Assembly: GCA_965216025.1 (NCBI GenBank)
Contig: CBDCEX010000018.1
Coordinates: 620,001 to 684,000, forward strand
Length of the DNA: 64,000 nt
Direction: 5' to 3'
Source: JADFQT01 sp965216025
GTDB taxonomy: Bacteria; Chloroflexota; Dehalococcoidia; Lucifugimonadales; UBA3495
In this document: piece by piece, positions 1-8,240 of the stretch
How the letters are laid out: each line of letters starts with the position of its first letter
Position numbering within the stretch: position 1 is the stretch's first letter
Program-made: the position numbers and the translations under genes
Notes under the pieces: model-generated
Database searches by the model: none
What the model was told of the DNA's origin: nothing
The model's input: the letters and a program-made list of their open reading frames with translations, nothing else

Positions 1-2
1 AT

Positions 3-353
3 CACTCCAACCTGGGGGGCTGCATTTACCTTTATCTGGATGAACGGGACCGGGAGCGAGCCCTAGGTATTTTCAACGACCTGGACGGGGTGGATCAAGC
101 GTTGGACCGGGAGGCGGCGGCCCATAGATTCCGGCTCATGGGCAGCCGGATTGGGGACATAATGGTCCTGGGCGCCGCTGATGTGGTCTTTGGAGATCCG
201 TCCGAAGTAACCATGCCCGGCAGTTTGCGCAGCCACGGATCCCTTTACGAGGAAAAGGTACCGGTGATTGGCTGGGGCGGTAATTTTGGTGGGTTCGATT
301 TCCTTGAGAACAAGGACCTGGGCCGCTATGTGTTCGAGCGGGTCCTGCCTTGA
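3..353 (+). CDS. Alkaline-phosphatase-superfamily phosphodiesterase, C-terminal part
   Basis: The frame is open from the first bases of the window to a TGA, so only the C-terminal ~116 residues are present. The segment with SRIGDIMVLGAADVVFG followed by LRSHGSLYEEKVPVIG resembles the end of type I phosphodiesterase/nucleotide pyrophosphatases, notably phosphonoacetate hydrolase, where a late RSHG histidine is a metal ligand. The substrate is inferred and other superfamily members (nucleotide pyrophosphatase, phosphoglycerate mutase type) remain possible. The catalytic nucleophile region lies outside the window. About 140 bases without an evident gene separate it from the next gene. Confidence 0.6.
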   Translation, partial: HSNLGGCIYLYLDERDRERALGIFNDLDGVDQALDREAAAHRFRLMGSRIGDIMVLGAADVVFGDPSEVTMPGSLRSHGSLYEEKVPVIGWGGNFGGFDFLENKDLGRYVFERVLP

Positions 354-493
354 TGCCTGGGATGCCCGTAATCGCCCTTTCGCGGGTCTTTTACCCGGAG
401 CAGGTGCAAAGGGAGTCAATAGCTTATATCATGAGGGTTGCAGTCCATAACCCTCAGACCTAAATTAGGTTGGGAGTCGACGGGAGAAGATAC

Positions 494-1669
494 ATGGCGA
501 CGCAAGCCTCACGAGACCGGGACATCGCGATAGTCGGAGTGGCCGAGTCCGATGAGATGGGCACCGTCCCCAACAAATCGTCCTTACAGCATCATGCCGA
601 AGCGGCCTACAATGCCCTGGAAGACGCCGGTCTTTCCAAGAATGACGTCAACGGGCTGTTCACCGCCGGGTTTTCCACCCTGGCCACCGCCGAGTACCTG
701 GGGATTCAACCAGGTTTTACCGACAGTACCTACGTTGGCGGTTCCTCCTTCGTCATCCACGTCGCCCACGCCGCGGCCGCCATCCGAGCGGGCTACTGCG
801 ATGTGGCCCTTATCACCCACGGGCAGGCCGGCAGGTCCACCCGAGCCAGGGTACCCGGCGACGCCAACCTGCCAGGAGCCCAGTACGAATCGCCCTACGG
901 AATCATCGGCGCTCCCGTCAACTACTCCCTGGCCTGCACCAGATACATGCACCAGTACGGCGAGGAGCGGACCCGCCAGGGTATGGCTGAGATTGCCGTC
1001 GCCACCCGAAAATGGGCCAACCTCAATCCCAAGGCCGTGATGCACGACACGCCCATGAGCTTCGATGACTACCACGACTCCCGGTGGGTCTCCTGGCCCT
1101 TTCATCTGGTGGACTGCTGCCTGGTTACCGACTCCGGCGCGGCCATTATTGTCACCACCGCCGAAAGGGCAGCCAGTTGCCGGAAACAGCCAGTGTGGGT
1201 GCTGGGAGGAGCGGAAGGCCACGATCACAACATCATCAGCATGATGCCCTCCTTCACATCCTCCATCGCCAGGGAGACTGGGCCAAAAGCCCTGGAGCGC
1301 GCCGGGTTGACCCACGATGACCTGGACCTGACCATGATCTACGACTCCTTTACCTATACTGTAATGGTAACTCTGGAGAGCATGGGGTTCTGCGGCCCGG
1401 GAGAGGCCGCCGACTTCGTGGCCAATCAGCGGACTGCTCCGGGCGGTGAATTCTCTCTTAACACCAGCGGAGGAGGGCTGTCCTACACCCACCCTGGTAT
1501 GTACGGCAGCTTCTTGCTGGTGGAGGCGGTGCGCCAGCTCCGCGGGGAGTGCGGCGACCGGCAGGTGCACCACCGGCGGGACCCGGCCCAAAATCCCAAG
1601 ACTGCCATCGTCAACGGCACCGGCGGCTCTCTTTCATCCACGGGTACTGTGGTCCTGGCGACGGCCTGA
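494..1669 (+). CDS. Thiolase-like protein (SCP2-thiolase superfamily) without nucleophilic Cys
   Basis: A 391-residue protein of the SCP2-thiolase superfamily. The ATG at 494 is preceded by GGGAGAAG and begins MATQASRDRDIAIVGVAE; an upstream in-frame start at 470 has no better ribosome site. Thiolase landmarks are visible: YDSFTYTV in the middle and an SGGG...THPGMYG segment near the C-terminus, equivalent to the GHP motif. Where thiolases carry the acylated Cys it reads YVGGSSFVIHV, with no Cys, and the C-terminal CxG motif reads NGTGG. Claisen-type thiolysis is therefore unlikely; Ltp-type aldolases that work with DUF35 partners are a better model, by inference. It has no adjacent DUF35 gene, unlike its paralogue at 32668-33849. 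Confidence 0.75.
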   Translation: MATQASRDRDIAIVGVAESDEMGTVPNKSSLQHHAEAAYNALEDAGLSKNDVNGLFTAGFSTLATAEYLGIQPGFTDSTYVGGSSFVIHVAHAAAAIRAGYCDVALITHGQAGRSTRARVPGDANLPGAQYESPYGIIGAPVNYSLACTRYMHQYGEERTRQGMAEIAVATRKWANLNPKAVMHDTPMSFDDYHDSRWVSWPFHLVDCCLVTDSGAAIIVTTAERAASCRKQPVWVLGGAEGHDHNIISMMPSFTSSIARETGPKALERAGLTHDDLDLTMIYDSFTYTVMVTLESMGFCGPGEAADFVANQRTAPGGEFSLNTSGGGLSYTHPGMYGSFLLVEAVRQLRGECGDRQVHHRRDPAQNPKTAIVNGTGGSLSSTGTVVLATA

Positions 1670-1701
1670 ACATGCACTTTTCTCCCTTATTCCTACTGAA
1701 A

Positions 1702-1755
1702 CTTGAGCCGCAACTCAAGCTGAAACTTGATTGAAAATCGAATTCCAGTTATATT
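1702..1755 (+). promoter_or_regulatory. Inverted repeat and promoter upstream of fur-like gene
   Basis: A perfect 6-bp inverted repeat (CTTGAG / CTCAAG, six-base loop) lies at 1702-1719. It is followed by TTGATT at 1727-1732, a 17-bp spacer, and TATATT at 1750-1755, a good sigma-70-like promoter for the Fur-family gene about 85 bases downstream. The repeat just upstream of -35 could be an operator or a weak terminator for the thiolase gene. Confidence 0.5.
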
Positions 1756-1838
1756 GGACCTAGTATCCCTAACATCATCAGGGAATTTTCTACGTTTTTC
1801 ATAGAAAGGAGCCAGCCCGGTTAGCCTCCGGAGTATTA

Positions 1839-2288
1839 ATGAATCAACAAGAGATAACCGCACAACTCAGGGAGGGACGAGTTCGGGTTACCCCCCAAAG
1901 GTTGGCCATCGCCGAAGCGGTGATCAACTCTACCGACCATCCCTCGGTGCAGCAGATTTTTGAGCGGGTGCGGGATCATTTCCCGTCAATGACCCTGGCT
2001 ACGATTTACTCCACCCTGGACGTTCTGGAAAGGAGCGGATTGATCCAGGAACTGCCCTTTCCCCAGTACTCCCGCTACGAGTCCAACCTGGAGCCCCACG
2101 TTAACCTGGTTTGCGTCAAATGCGGCAACGTTACCGATGCCACGGTAGGTCAGGAGATGGTGGCCCGTCTGAAAAGCCAAATCTCCACAGAGTCCAGCTT
2201 TCAGGTGGCCTGGCAGCGCGTGGACTTTCACGGCTGGTGCTCCGCTTGCGCCGCCGAAAGAGAGCGGGAGAATCTCTCGCCGGTGTAG
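1839..2288 (+). CDS. Fur/PerR-family metal-dependent transcriptional regulator
   Basis: A 149-residue cytoplasmic repressor of the Fur family, normal length. Residues 1-80 form the winged helix (RVTPQRLAIAEAV, then SMTLATIYSTLDVLERSGLI). Residues 84-140 form the dimerisation domain with two structural-zinc CxxC pairs, C92/C95 (CVKCG) and C134/C137 (CSAC), and EPHVNL at 86-91. The layout fits PerR or Fur; the sequence does not show whether iron, zinc or peroxide is sensed, and no peroxidase or uptake gene is adjacent. The ATG is preceded by a purine-rich stretch, and a promoter is visible at 1727-1755. A VOC-fold gene follows after 26 bases and may be co-transcribed. Confidence 0.85.
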   Translation: MNQQEITAQLREGRVRVTPQRLAIAEAVINSTDHPSVQQIFERVRDHFPSMTLATIYSTLDVLERSGLIQELPFPQYSRYESNLEPHVNLVCVKCGNVTDATVGQEMVARLKSQISTESSFQVAWQRVDFHGWCSACAAERERENLSPV

Positions 2289-2314
2289 TTGGACCAGCCC
2301 GGCGGCAATTCTTG

Positions 2315-2671
2315 ATGATTACAGGATTGGTTGGGGTCACCTTCTGGACGGACGACCTGGAGCGGATGTTCCGCTTCTATAACGATACCCTTCGGCTTCC
2401 GCTACACTCACGCCACGACGATTTCGTTGCCTTCCAACTGGGCGATATCAGGTTCAACATTGGATTGCACGGCAGCGTCCGCGGCCCCAGCCAAGACCCT
2501 TACCGGATAATGCCGCATCTGGGGGTCGATGACATCCACCAACTACATGAGCAGTTATCGCGGGAAGGCGTCGAGTTCATCCGCCCTCCGGAACAGGAGC
2601 ATTGGGGAGGCTGGATCGCTACCTTCAAGGACCCGGACGGCAACATTCTGCAGATGCTTCAGTTGCCCTGA
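2315..2671 (+). CDS. VOC-superfamily (glyoxalase/dioxygenase fold) protein
   Basis: A 118-residue single vicinal-oxygen-chelate domain with two beta-alpha-beta-beta-beta modules: VTFWTDDLERMFRFYNDTL at the start and ATFKDPDGNILQMLQ at the end. The start is ATG 2315 (MITGLVGVTFW), just after the fur-like gene; a longer upstream frame only overlaps that gene. The last metal ligand, usually Glu in the DPDGN-xxE motif, is Gln here, so a canonical glyoxalase I role is not supported. The substrate is unknown. It may share the fur-like transcript and converges with queA. Confidence 0.75.
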   Translation: MITGLVGVTFWTDDLERMFRFYNDTLRLPLHSRHDDFVAFQLGDIRFNIGLHGSVRGPSQDPYRIMPHLGVDDIHQLHEQLSREGVEFIRPPEQEHWGGWIATFKDPDGNILQMLQLP

Positions 2672-2707
2672 ACCCAGGCAGCCGGGACCCCGGGACCCCG
2701 GCCCAAC

Positions 2708-3796
2708 CTACAGGATCAGTATGGCGTCGCCAAAGGAGTAAAACCGGTATTGCCGCTCGATTGCCTCCCGATAGGCGGCTAATACCACCTCCCGTCCCGC
2801 GAAAGCCGAAACCAGCATCAGCAGGGTGGAGCGCGGCAGGTGGAAGTTGGTAATCATGGCATCCACCAGACGAAACCGATGCCCCGGCAAAATGAACAGG
2901 CTGGCCTGACCTACCGTTGCTTTCAGGTCTTGGTCCCCTTCCTCCACCATCTTTAACGCCAGCTGTTCCAGCACCCGCACCGAAGTGGTTCCCACCGCGA
3001 TTACCCGCCGGCCTTCGGACCTGGCCTGATTCAAAGCTGAGACTGTCTCGGCCTCAATTTTGAAGTATTCGGTGTGGATTTCATGCTGAGTGGGGTCTTC
3101 ACCATGCACCGGCCGGAAGGTATCCAGTCCCACGTGCAAGGTCACGAAGACCGGGAGCACCCCCAACCGCTCCAGCTGGTCCAGCGTGGATTGGGTGAAA
3201 TGCAACCCGGCAGTGGGGGCGGCCACACTGCCCGAATCCTGGGCGTAGACCGTCTGGTACCTCTCCGGGTCCTCCAGCCGCTGATGGATGTAGGGCGGCA
3301 GCGGAGTCTCTCCCCACCGGTGCCAGTCCTCTTCAGGCGCAATTCGTACCCTTTTAATGCCATCCTCGCCGGATGACAACACGGTAATTTTGGGAGCTGG
3401 ACCGGGGACCGCTTCCCGCTCCAGCGGATTGCGGTGAAAAAGAGTCTCTGGCCGGCTAGCCAAATCCAGCACCACGACCGTCCCGGGGCGGAGCCGCCGT
3501 CCCGGCTTACCCAACGCCTGCCATATCCCAGGGCTTTCCCGCTTCAGCAGCAGCAGCTCCACCCGGCCGCCGGTGTCTTCCCGCCGACCGTAGAGCCGGG
3601 CCGGAATGACCCGGCTCTGATTAAATACTAGGACGTCGCCGGACCGGAGGTGCTCCAGGAGCTGGTCGAATCTTTGGTGTTCAACCCGGCCGGTGGCCCG
3701 GTGCAGCACAAACAATCTAGATGAGTCCCGGGGTTCAATGGGAGTTTGGGCGATCAGCTCCGGCGGAAGGTCATATTCGAAGTCGCTGGTTTGCAT
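2708..3796 (-). CDS. queA: tRNA preQ1(34) S-adenosylmethionine ribosyltransferase-isomerase
   Basis: QueA transfers and isomerises the ribosyl group of SAM onto preQ1 at tRNA position 34, giving epoxyqueuosine. The 362-residue protein matches the family end to end: FEYDLPPELIAQTP at the N-terminus, GDVLVFNQSRVIPARL, APTAGLHF near residue 190, HVGLDTFRPV, GTTSVRVLE and TNFHLPRSTLLMLVSAF. Length is slightly above typical, with a central insert around residues 120-145. It lies 81 bases downstream of folD on the same strand and may be co-transcribed. No other queuosine gene is in the window, which fits preQ1 salvage or a distant pathway. Confidence 0.95.
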   Translation of the reverse strand: MQTSDFEYDLPPELIAQTPIEPRDSSRLFVLHRATGRVEHQRFDQLLEHLRSGDVLVFNQSRVIPARLYGRREDTGGRVELLLLKRESPGIWQALGKPGRRLRPGTVVVLDLASRPETLFHRNPLEREAVPGPAPKITVLSSGEDGIKRVRIAPEEDWHRWGETPLPPYIHQRLEDPERYQTVYAQDSGSVAAPTAGLHFTQSTLDQLERLGVLPVFVTLHVGLDTFRPVHGEDPTQHEIHTEYFKIEAETVSALNQARSEGRRVIAVGTTSVRVLEQLALKMVEEGDQDLKATVGQASLFILPGHRFRLVDAMITNFHLPRSTLLMLVSAFAGREVVLAAYREAIERQYRFYSFGDAILIL

Positions 3797-3877
3797 TTTT
3801 TAGAGCGCAGGTGGCGCGGCGCAGAGCGAGGCGGGCCCCGGGTCAGGCAACGGCGCCAATCCGAGTCTTGAAGCAGG

Positions 3878-4774
3878 TCATTCGTCCGGATTTCGGGGGA
3901 TGCTAATGCCCGCGGCCTTCAGGGTGTTGACCAGCAACATGGCGATAGTCATCGGACCTACGCCGCCGGGCACCGGAGTGATAGCCTCGGCCTTTTCGGA
4001 GACGGCAGCGAAATCGACATCGCCCTCCAACCGGTAGCCTCTTTTACGGCTAGGGTCATCAACTCGGTTGATGCCCACATCTATCACCACCGCTCCCTCC
4101 CGCACCATATCGGCGGTTATCGCGCCCGGCTGCCCCATGGCGGCCACCAGGATGTCCGCTTGCCGGGTCAACTCCGTCAGGTTCTTGGTTCGTGTATGGC
4201 ATACGGTGACAGTGGCATTAGCTCCCTCCCGGCGCTGCATAAGCAGGGCGGCCAGAGGCTTGCCCACTATGTTGCTCCGACCGCAAATCACGGTGTGCTT
4301 TCCGGCCGGATCGTAACCATTCCTAACCAGCAGCTGCTGGATTCCCGCCGGGGTGCCGGGAACGAAAATCGGCGTTCCCTGGAGCAGTTTCCCCAAATTG
4401 TAGGGATGGATGCCGTCCACGTCCTTGAGAGGCTCCAACTCCTGGATCGCCGCCGCCTCGTCTAACTGGGCCGGCAGGGGCAATTGGACCAGGATGCCGT
4501 GGAATCGCTGGTCCTGGTTCAGCCGGTCTACCAGACTGGAGACCTGGGATTGGGTCGCATCTCCCGGAAGCAGGAAGGTTTCGCTGAACATCCCCGCCTC
4601 CTCGCAGGCTCGTCCCTTATTCCGAACATAGATGGCCGAGGCCGGGTCCTCCCCCACCAGCACCGCCGCCAGGCCCGGTGTGACCCCATGCTTCTCCCGC
4701 ATTTCAGCCACGCCCAAGGCGACCTCGTCTCTGACCTGCTTGGCCAGAGCGGCGCCATCCAGAACCTTCGCCAT
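3878..4774 (-). CDS. folD: Bifunctional methylenetetrahydrofolate dehydrogenase/cyclohydrolase
   Basis: FolD interconverts 5,10-methylene-THF and 10-formyl-THF, supplying one-carbon units for purines and formyl-Met. The 298-residue protein shows the family signatures: SAIYVRNKGRACEEAGM with the catalytic Tyr and Lys (YxxxK), VDGIHPYNLGKL, the nucleotide-binding CGRSNIVGKPLAALLMQ, and PVPGGVGPMTIAMLL near the end. The ATG at 4774 is preceded by an AGAAGAAG purine stretch. It is first in a likely folD-queA unit. Confidence 0.97.
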   Translation of the reverse strand: MAKVLDGAALAKQVRDEVALGVAEMREKHGVTPGLAAVLVGEDPASAIYVRNKGRACEEAGMFSETFLLPGDATQSQVSSLVDRLNQDQRFHGILVQLPLPAQLDEAAAIQELEPLKDVDGIHPYNLGKLLQGTPIFVPGTPAGIQQLLVRNGYDPAGKHTVICGRSNIVGKPLAALLMQRREGANATVTVCHTRTKNLTELTRQADILVAAMGQPGAITADMVREGAVVIDVGINRVDDPSRKRGYRLEGDVDFAAVSEKAEAITPVPGGVGPMTIAMLLVNTLKAAGISIPRNPDE

Positions 4775-4949
4775 ACTTCTTCTCTACTTCTTAACACCCT
4801 TAGGCGGTCGGGGCCAATTTTAGCACGCGGCATGGCGGACCTCAATGAACTCATGAACGGGAAATAATGGCCGGGAGTTGCTGACCGGCAGTGGTCCGGC
4901 TATGGCGCAAGTGAACGGCATTATTATTCGCCCAGCCCAGGTGCCCTGC

Positions 4950-5360
4950 TTAGTCAGCTGTCTTGCTAAAGCTGAAGACCGTCGCCAGCGACAGCGATAG
5001 CAGGGCGGATGGCAGGAAAAAGACGCCAACCGAAAAACCCGTCAGTACACAGAAGCCCAACAGTAATAAAGCGGCAACCCACAGAACCACCGACCGCCCT
5101 ATCTTTCCGCCGATGAACACCGGCACAAGGGCTACTCCCCCAATGGCGACGCCAATGACCAATTTCACCCATACCGGCAGATAAAACTGGCTGAACGCAT
5201 AGATGGCCAATCCCGCCATTAGCGCCAACAAAATGGGAACAACCCTTACCCTGGCGGCCAATAGTTGGCACCGGCACAAGGGGGCGAAATATTTCACCCA
5301 TACCGGCAGATAAAACTCGCATAGATGGCCGGTGGGAACAACCCTTACCCTGGCGGCCAA
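4950..5360 (-). CDS. Hypothetical membrane protein, N-terminus disrupted
   Basis: The last ~100 residues form three or four hydrophobic segments (ILLALMAGLAIYAFS, LVIGVAIGGVALVPVFIGG, SVVLWVAALLLLGFC, VGVFFLPSALLSLSLA), so the product is membrane-embedded; family not recognised. Upstream, the coding DNA is partly duplicated and LLAARVRVVP...FYLPVWVK appears twice. The IS630 element at 5393 then replaces the natural upstream region: the open frame continues antisense through the transposase, which is artefactual. The TTG at 5360 is an arbitrary choice. The gene is probably damaged by the duplication, the insertion, or both. Confidence 0.4.
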   Translation of the reverse strand: MAARVRVVPTGHLCEFYLPVWVKYFAPLCRCQLLAARVRVVPILLALMAGLAIYAFSQFYLPVWVKLVIGVAIGGVALVPVFIGGKIGRSVVLWVAALLLLGFCVLTGFSVGVFFLPSALLSLSLATVFSFSKTAD

Positions 5361-5363
5361 TAG
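5163..5363. repeat. Imperfect tandem duplication inside membrane-protein gene
   Basis: A segment at 5163-5264 recurs at 5292-5363. Both copies start TTTCACCCATACCGGCAG and end CCCTGGCGGCCAATAG. The second copy has lost roughly 30 bases through internal deletions. The duplication ends about 30 bases from the IS630 left end. Confidence 0.8.
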
Positions 5364-5454
5364 GGAAATATCCCGGTTCCTGCGGGCGGCTAGTACAGGT
5401 GGGCTGAAAAGCCCGAGTAGTATAATGAGCGCGTTGAGGTTGGAGAGATGAAGT

Positions 5455-5937
5455 GTGGTGGTGAAGGCGATGCGTGGACCGAAACCTCCCGTGGTGGAAT
5501 TATCCCCGGAAGAGCAGCAAGGATTGGAAACCCTGGTGCGCCGATATAGCACCCCCCAGCAGTTGGCCCGGCGAGGCAGAATCATTCTGTCTGCCGCGGC
5601 TGGCCTGAACAACAGCCAAATAGCCCGCGAAGTGGGCCTGGATGTGGATACGGTACGGTTCTGGCGCAACCGCTGGCTGGGGCTACAGGCAGCCATTCTG
5701 GAAGACCTGAGTATAGAAGAAAGGTTGCGGGATGCGCCTCGTCCTGGGGCTCCCGCCCGGATCACCCCAGAGCAAGTTTGCCAGATCATGTCCCTGGCTT
5801 GTGAGGCCCCCAGCCAGTGCGGTCGTCCTATCAGCCAGTGGACCAGCCGGGAATTGGCTGATGAGATCATCGAAAAAGGCATCGTAGAACGGATTTCCCC
5901 CCGTCATGCGGCCAGGCTTCTAGAAAGGGGGACCTGA
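5455..5937 (+). CDS. IS630 transposase, N-terminal (helix-turn-helix) frame
   Basis: A 160-residue N-terminal part with a helix-turn-helix: TPQQLARRGRIILSAAAG, then NNSQIAREVGLDVDTVRFWRNRW. A linker RPGAPARITPEQVCQI, typical of IS630 transposases, follows. The frame stops at 5935-5937, just after LLERGT. A -1 shift at AAAGGGGG (5924-5931) would continue as DLKPHRIRYWLTPSG, the normal continuation for this family, giving a fusion of about 408 residues. Programmed frameshifting is known in some IS630 members; a simple loss of one G is equally compatible. Confidence 0.85.
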   Translation: MVVKAMRGPKPPVVELSPEEQQGLETLVRRYSTPQQLARRGRIILSAAAGLNNSQIAREVGLDVDTVRFWRNRWLGLQAAILEDLSIEERLRDAPRPGAPARITPEQVCQIMSLACEAPSQCGRPISQWTSRELADEIIEKGIVERISPRHAARLLERGT

Positions 5938-5960
5938 AACCCCACCGGATACGCTATTGG

Positions 5961-6680
5961 TTGACACCCTCCGGGGACGAGCACTATGACGCCAAAGTCA
6001 CTGACATCTGCGATCTGTACCGAGAAGCTCCCGCCTTGGTCCAATCTGGGGAGCGAGTGATGAGCACTGATGAGTTGACCGGAGTACAGGCCCTGGAGCG
6101 CAAACATCCTGGGTTGCCCTTGGCGCCGGGGAAGGTGGAACGGCGGGAGTTTGAGTACATCCGGCATGGTACACGCTCCTTCATCATCAGTCGGGATGTG
6201 GTGACGGGTCAGATTGTTGAGCCCTATGGGGGGCCCAGACGTACCGAAGCGGACTTTCTGCAGCATGTGGAGGCAGTGATCGCTAGCGATAGGGCGGCCC
6301 AGCGGTGGCATTTTGTGGTGGACAACCTGGACACGCACCGTTCTGAATCTCTAGTGCGCTGGGTAGCCAGAGAGTCTGGGCTGGACCTGGAGTTGGGTAA
6401 GAAGGGCAAGTGGGGCACATTGGCGAACCGAGAGTCCCGGGCCGCATTTCTCAGCGATCCCAGCCACTGTATCGTGTTTCACTACACCCCCAAGCACACG
6501 TCATGGATGAACCAAGTGGAAATCTGGCTGAGCATTCTGGTGCGAAAACTGCTACAGCGAGGGTCATTCAGATCGGTGACCGATCTGAAACAGAAGGTGT
6601 GGGACTTCATCGACTATTACAACCGGACCATGGCAAAGCCCTTCAAATGGACTTACCAAGGCAAGGTGCTGGTCGCATGA
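5961..6680 (+). CDS. IS630 transposase, catalytic DDE frame
   Basis: The 239-residue downstream frame carries the catalytic core: STDELTGVQALERKHPG holds the first Asp, VVDNLDTHRSESLVRWV the second, and HYTPKHTSWMNQVEIWLSIL the Glu, so all three catalytic residues remain. It ends 29 bases inside the right end. The open frame extends upstream of the first ATG to the overlap with the N-terminal frame, so the start at 5961 is nominal. Activity depends on whether the frame is shifted in vivo. Confidence 0.85.
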   Translation: MTPSGDEHYDAKVTDICDLYREAPALVQSGERVMSTDELTGVQALERKHPGLPLAPGKVERREFEYIRHGTRSFIISRDVVTGQIVEPYGGPRRTEADFLQHVEAVIASDRAAQRWHFVVDNLDTHRSESLVRWVARESGLDLELGKKGKWGTLANRESRAAFLSDPSHCIVFHYTPKHTSWMNQVEIWLSILVRKLLQRGSFRSVTDLKQKVWDFIDYYNRTMAKPFKWTYQGKVLVA

Positions 6681-6835
6681 ACTGCCGGGTTATTTACGCC
6701 AACCTGTACTAGCTCTCCCACCCCTGGTCATACTACACCTCGCCCTTGCCGTCAGATGGGCCGCCCGCCGCGTTGCCTGCGGAGCCGGGCGCCACTATAC
6801 TTGGAGTTAACCCAATTATATAAGGAAAGTGCGGC

Positions 6836-7756
6836 ATGCGTATCTGCTCCCTACTGCCCAGCGCCACGGAGATCCTCTACGCCCTGGGCTTGGGCGACCA
6901 GGTGGTTGGCGTTTCCCACACCTGCGACTATCCGGATGAAGCCCGCTCCAAGCCGGTGGTAACCCACAGTCTGCGGCAGATTTCCCATCTGGGCAGTCAG
7001 GAAATCGACGCCCTAATCCAGCAGGCCCGGAATAATAGTAACCCGGTACATTGGATTGACGGGGAACTGCTGCGGGAGCTGCGCCCCGACCTCATCGTCA
7101 CCCAGGAAATATGCCAGGTCTGTGCCATCGGCAGCGGCTCCGTATTCGAGACCGCCGCGCGGGTTCTGGATTATCAGCCCCAGATCATTACCTCCCGGCC
7201 AGCCGGCCTGGAAGACATCTACCAGAACATCCAGAACATTGGCCGGGCGGCCGATGTCTCGAACCGGGCGGATGAGCTGGTACAAGGCCTCCGCCGGCGG
7301 GTAGAACGGGTACAGGCGGGACTGGGGGACATCGAGCGACCCCACAGAGTGTTTTGTATTGACTGGCTCAGCCCTTTGCGAAATACCGGTCAGTGGACCC
7401 CGGAGTTGGTCGAGCTGGCGGGAGGCGTGGAAGGATTAGCCATCAAGGGGGGACAGACCCGCGAAGTTGGCTGGCAAGAGGTGCTGGATTACCAGCCCGA
7501 CTACGTCATGGTCATGCCCTGCGCCTTTGACCTGGAACGGGGCGGCCAGGAAGCTCGCGACCATTTGGGTTCCTCTCCGGAATGGCCTGCTCTCGAAGCC
7601 GTGCGGCGATCCCAGGTATACCTGTTCGATGGTCTCATCCCCAGCAGGCATGGTCCCCGAGTTGTGGACGTGCTGGAAGGCCTGGCCGAGGCGATGTATC
7701 CGGAGCGGTTCCCCGGCCTAACGCCTCCGGGGGTGTTCCAGAAGGCGGATTTTTAA
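6836..7756 (+). CDS. BtuF-like cobalamin/corrinoid-binding protein
   Basis: A 306-residue periplasmic-binding-protein-fold protein of the BtuF group: MRICSLLPSATEILYALGLG at the start, VVGVSHTCDYPDEA, ELRPDLIVTQEICQVCA, and WTPELVELAGG with a CxVC-like pair. There is no signal peptide; residues 1-20 are the first beta-alpha unit. It is therefore either cytoplasmic or misnamed as a transport component, a situation also seen in other annotated cobalamin-binding proteins. The start is ATG 6836 with AAGGAAAG a few bases upstream. No BtuCD-type permease or ATPase is adjacent. It sits just right of the IS630 element. Confidence 0.75.
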   Translation: MRICSLLPSATEILYALGLGDQVVGVSHTCDYPDEARSKPVVTHSLRQISHLGSQEIDALIQQARNNSNPVHWIDGELLRELRPDLIVTQEICQVCAIGSGSVFETAARVLDYQPQIITSRPAGLEDIYQNIQNIGRAADVSNRADELVQGLRRRVERVQAGLGDIERPHRVFCIDWLSPLRNTGQWTPELVELAGGVEGLAIKGGQTREVGWQEVLDYQPDYVMVMPCAFDLERGGQEARDHLGSSPEWPALEAVRRSQVYLFDGLIPSRHGPRVVDVLEGLAEAMYPERFPGLTPPGVFQKADF

Positions 7757-7828
7757 ACTGGGCCTGGCATTCACGGTGCCGGCTGCCAAGAGCGGGCGGC
7801 CTGTGGAGCCAAATTCAGAGGCGGGGAA

Positions 7829-8170
7829 CTAGCTGGAAGATTGATTTTTGGCCAGCTGAGCTATCAGGCGGCCATCTCTTAGGGTCACCGGTATAGCGTC
7901 CATACGCGCATTGGGTCCGTTGATGCAGATCCCCTCCGACATCTCGAAACGCCAGCCGTGGTCCGGGCACATGAAGCAGGTGTTCCATTCTATGATCTCT
8001 CCCCACCGATGGGGACACCGGGTGGACAATAACCGGTAGACGCCGTCCTTCCCCTTCGCCAGGAAGTAATCCTGGTCTTGCAGGGTTAGCGGGGCGGGAA
8101 ATTCAGGAAAGGATGTCTCCGCGCCCAGATCTACTTCCTGGGTCCCGGCCGTCGGGTTCGGTATGGCCAT
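7829..8170 (-). CDS. Rieske [2Fe-2S] domain protein
   Basis: A 113-residue single Rieske domain. The cluster ligands are visible as C52-P-H54 and C68-P-D-H71 (CPHRWGEIIEW, then CPDHGWRF). This is the spacing of ferredoxin-type Rieske proteins or truncated oxygenase alpha-subunit N-termini rather than of bc1-complex proteins, which have disulphide Cys residues and a membrane anchor. The start at 8170 (MAIPNPTAG) was chosen because GGAGGAAGGG lies directly upstream; nine more in-frame codons are available. It is likely a soluble electron carrier, partner unknown. It diverges from the DUF1800 gene. Confidence 0.85.
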   Translation of the reverse strand: MAIPNPTAGTQEVDLGAETSFPEFPAPLTLQDQDYFLAKGKDGVYRLLSTRCPHRWGEIIEWNTCFMCPDHGWRFEMSEGICINGPNARMDAIPVTLRDGRLIAQLAKNQSSS

Positions 8171-8240
8171 CCCTTCCTCCGTGTATTTGAAATTCACAAA
8201 TTCCAGGTCTTTAAGTCCTGGAACGAGGTTACTAGGTTAT

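Larger units (their letters stand above)
5393..6709 (+). mobile_element. IS630-family insertion sequence, complete, TA target duplication
   Basis: The 1317-bp element is bounded by imperfect terminal inverted repeats: left GTACAGGTGGGCTGAAAAGC, right (reverse complement) GTACAGGTTGGCGTAAATAA. It is flanked by TA on both sides (5391-5392 and 6710-6711), the target of the IS630/Tc1-mariner group. A -10-like TATAAT at 5421-5426 precedes the transposase. The transposase lies in two frames joined at a G run. Confidence 0.9.

Noticed and set aside
584..1591. 335-residue minus-strand frame opposite the thiolase gene
   Set aside because: Low-complexity Gly/Val/His composition typical of the antisense of a high-GC gene; the plus strand encodes a clear thiolase.
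4950..5882. Full 310-residue reading of the membrane-protein frame
   Set aside because: Its first ~170 residues are antisense to the IS630 transposase and end at the element boundary, so they are not part of the native gene.
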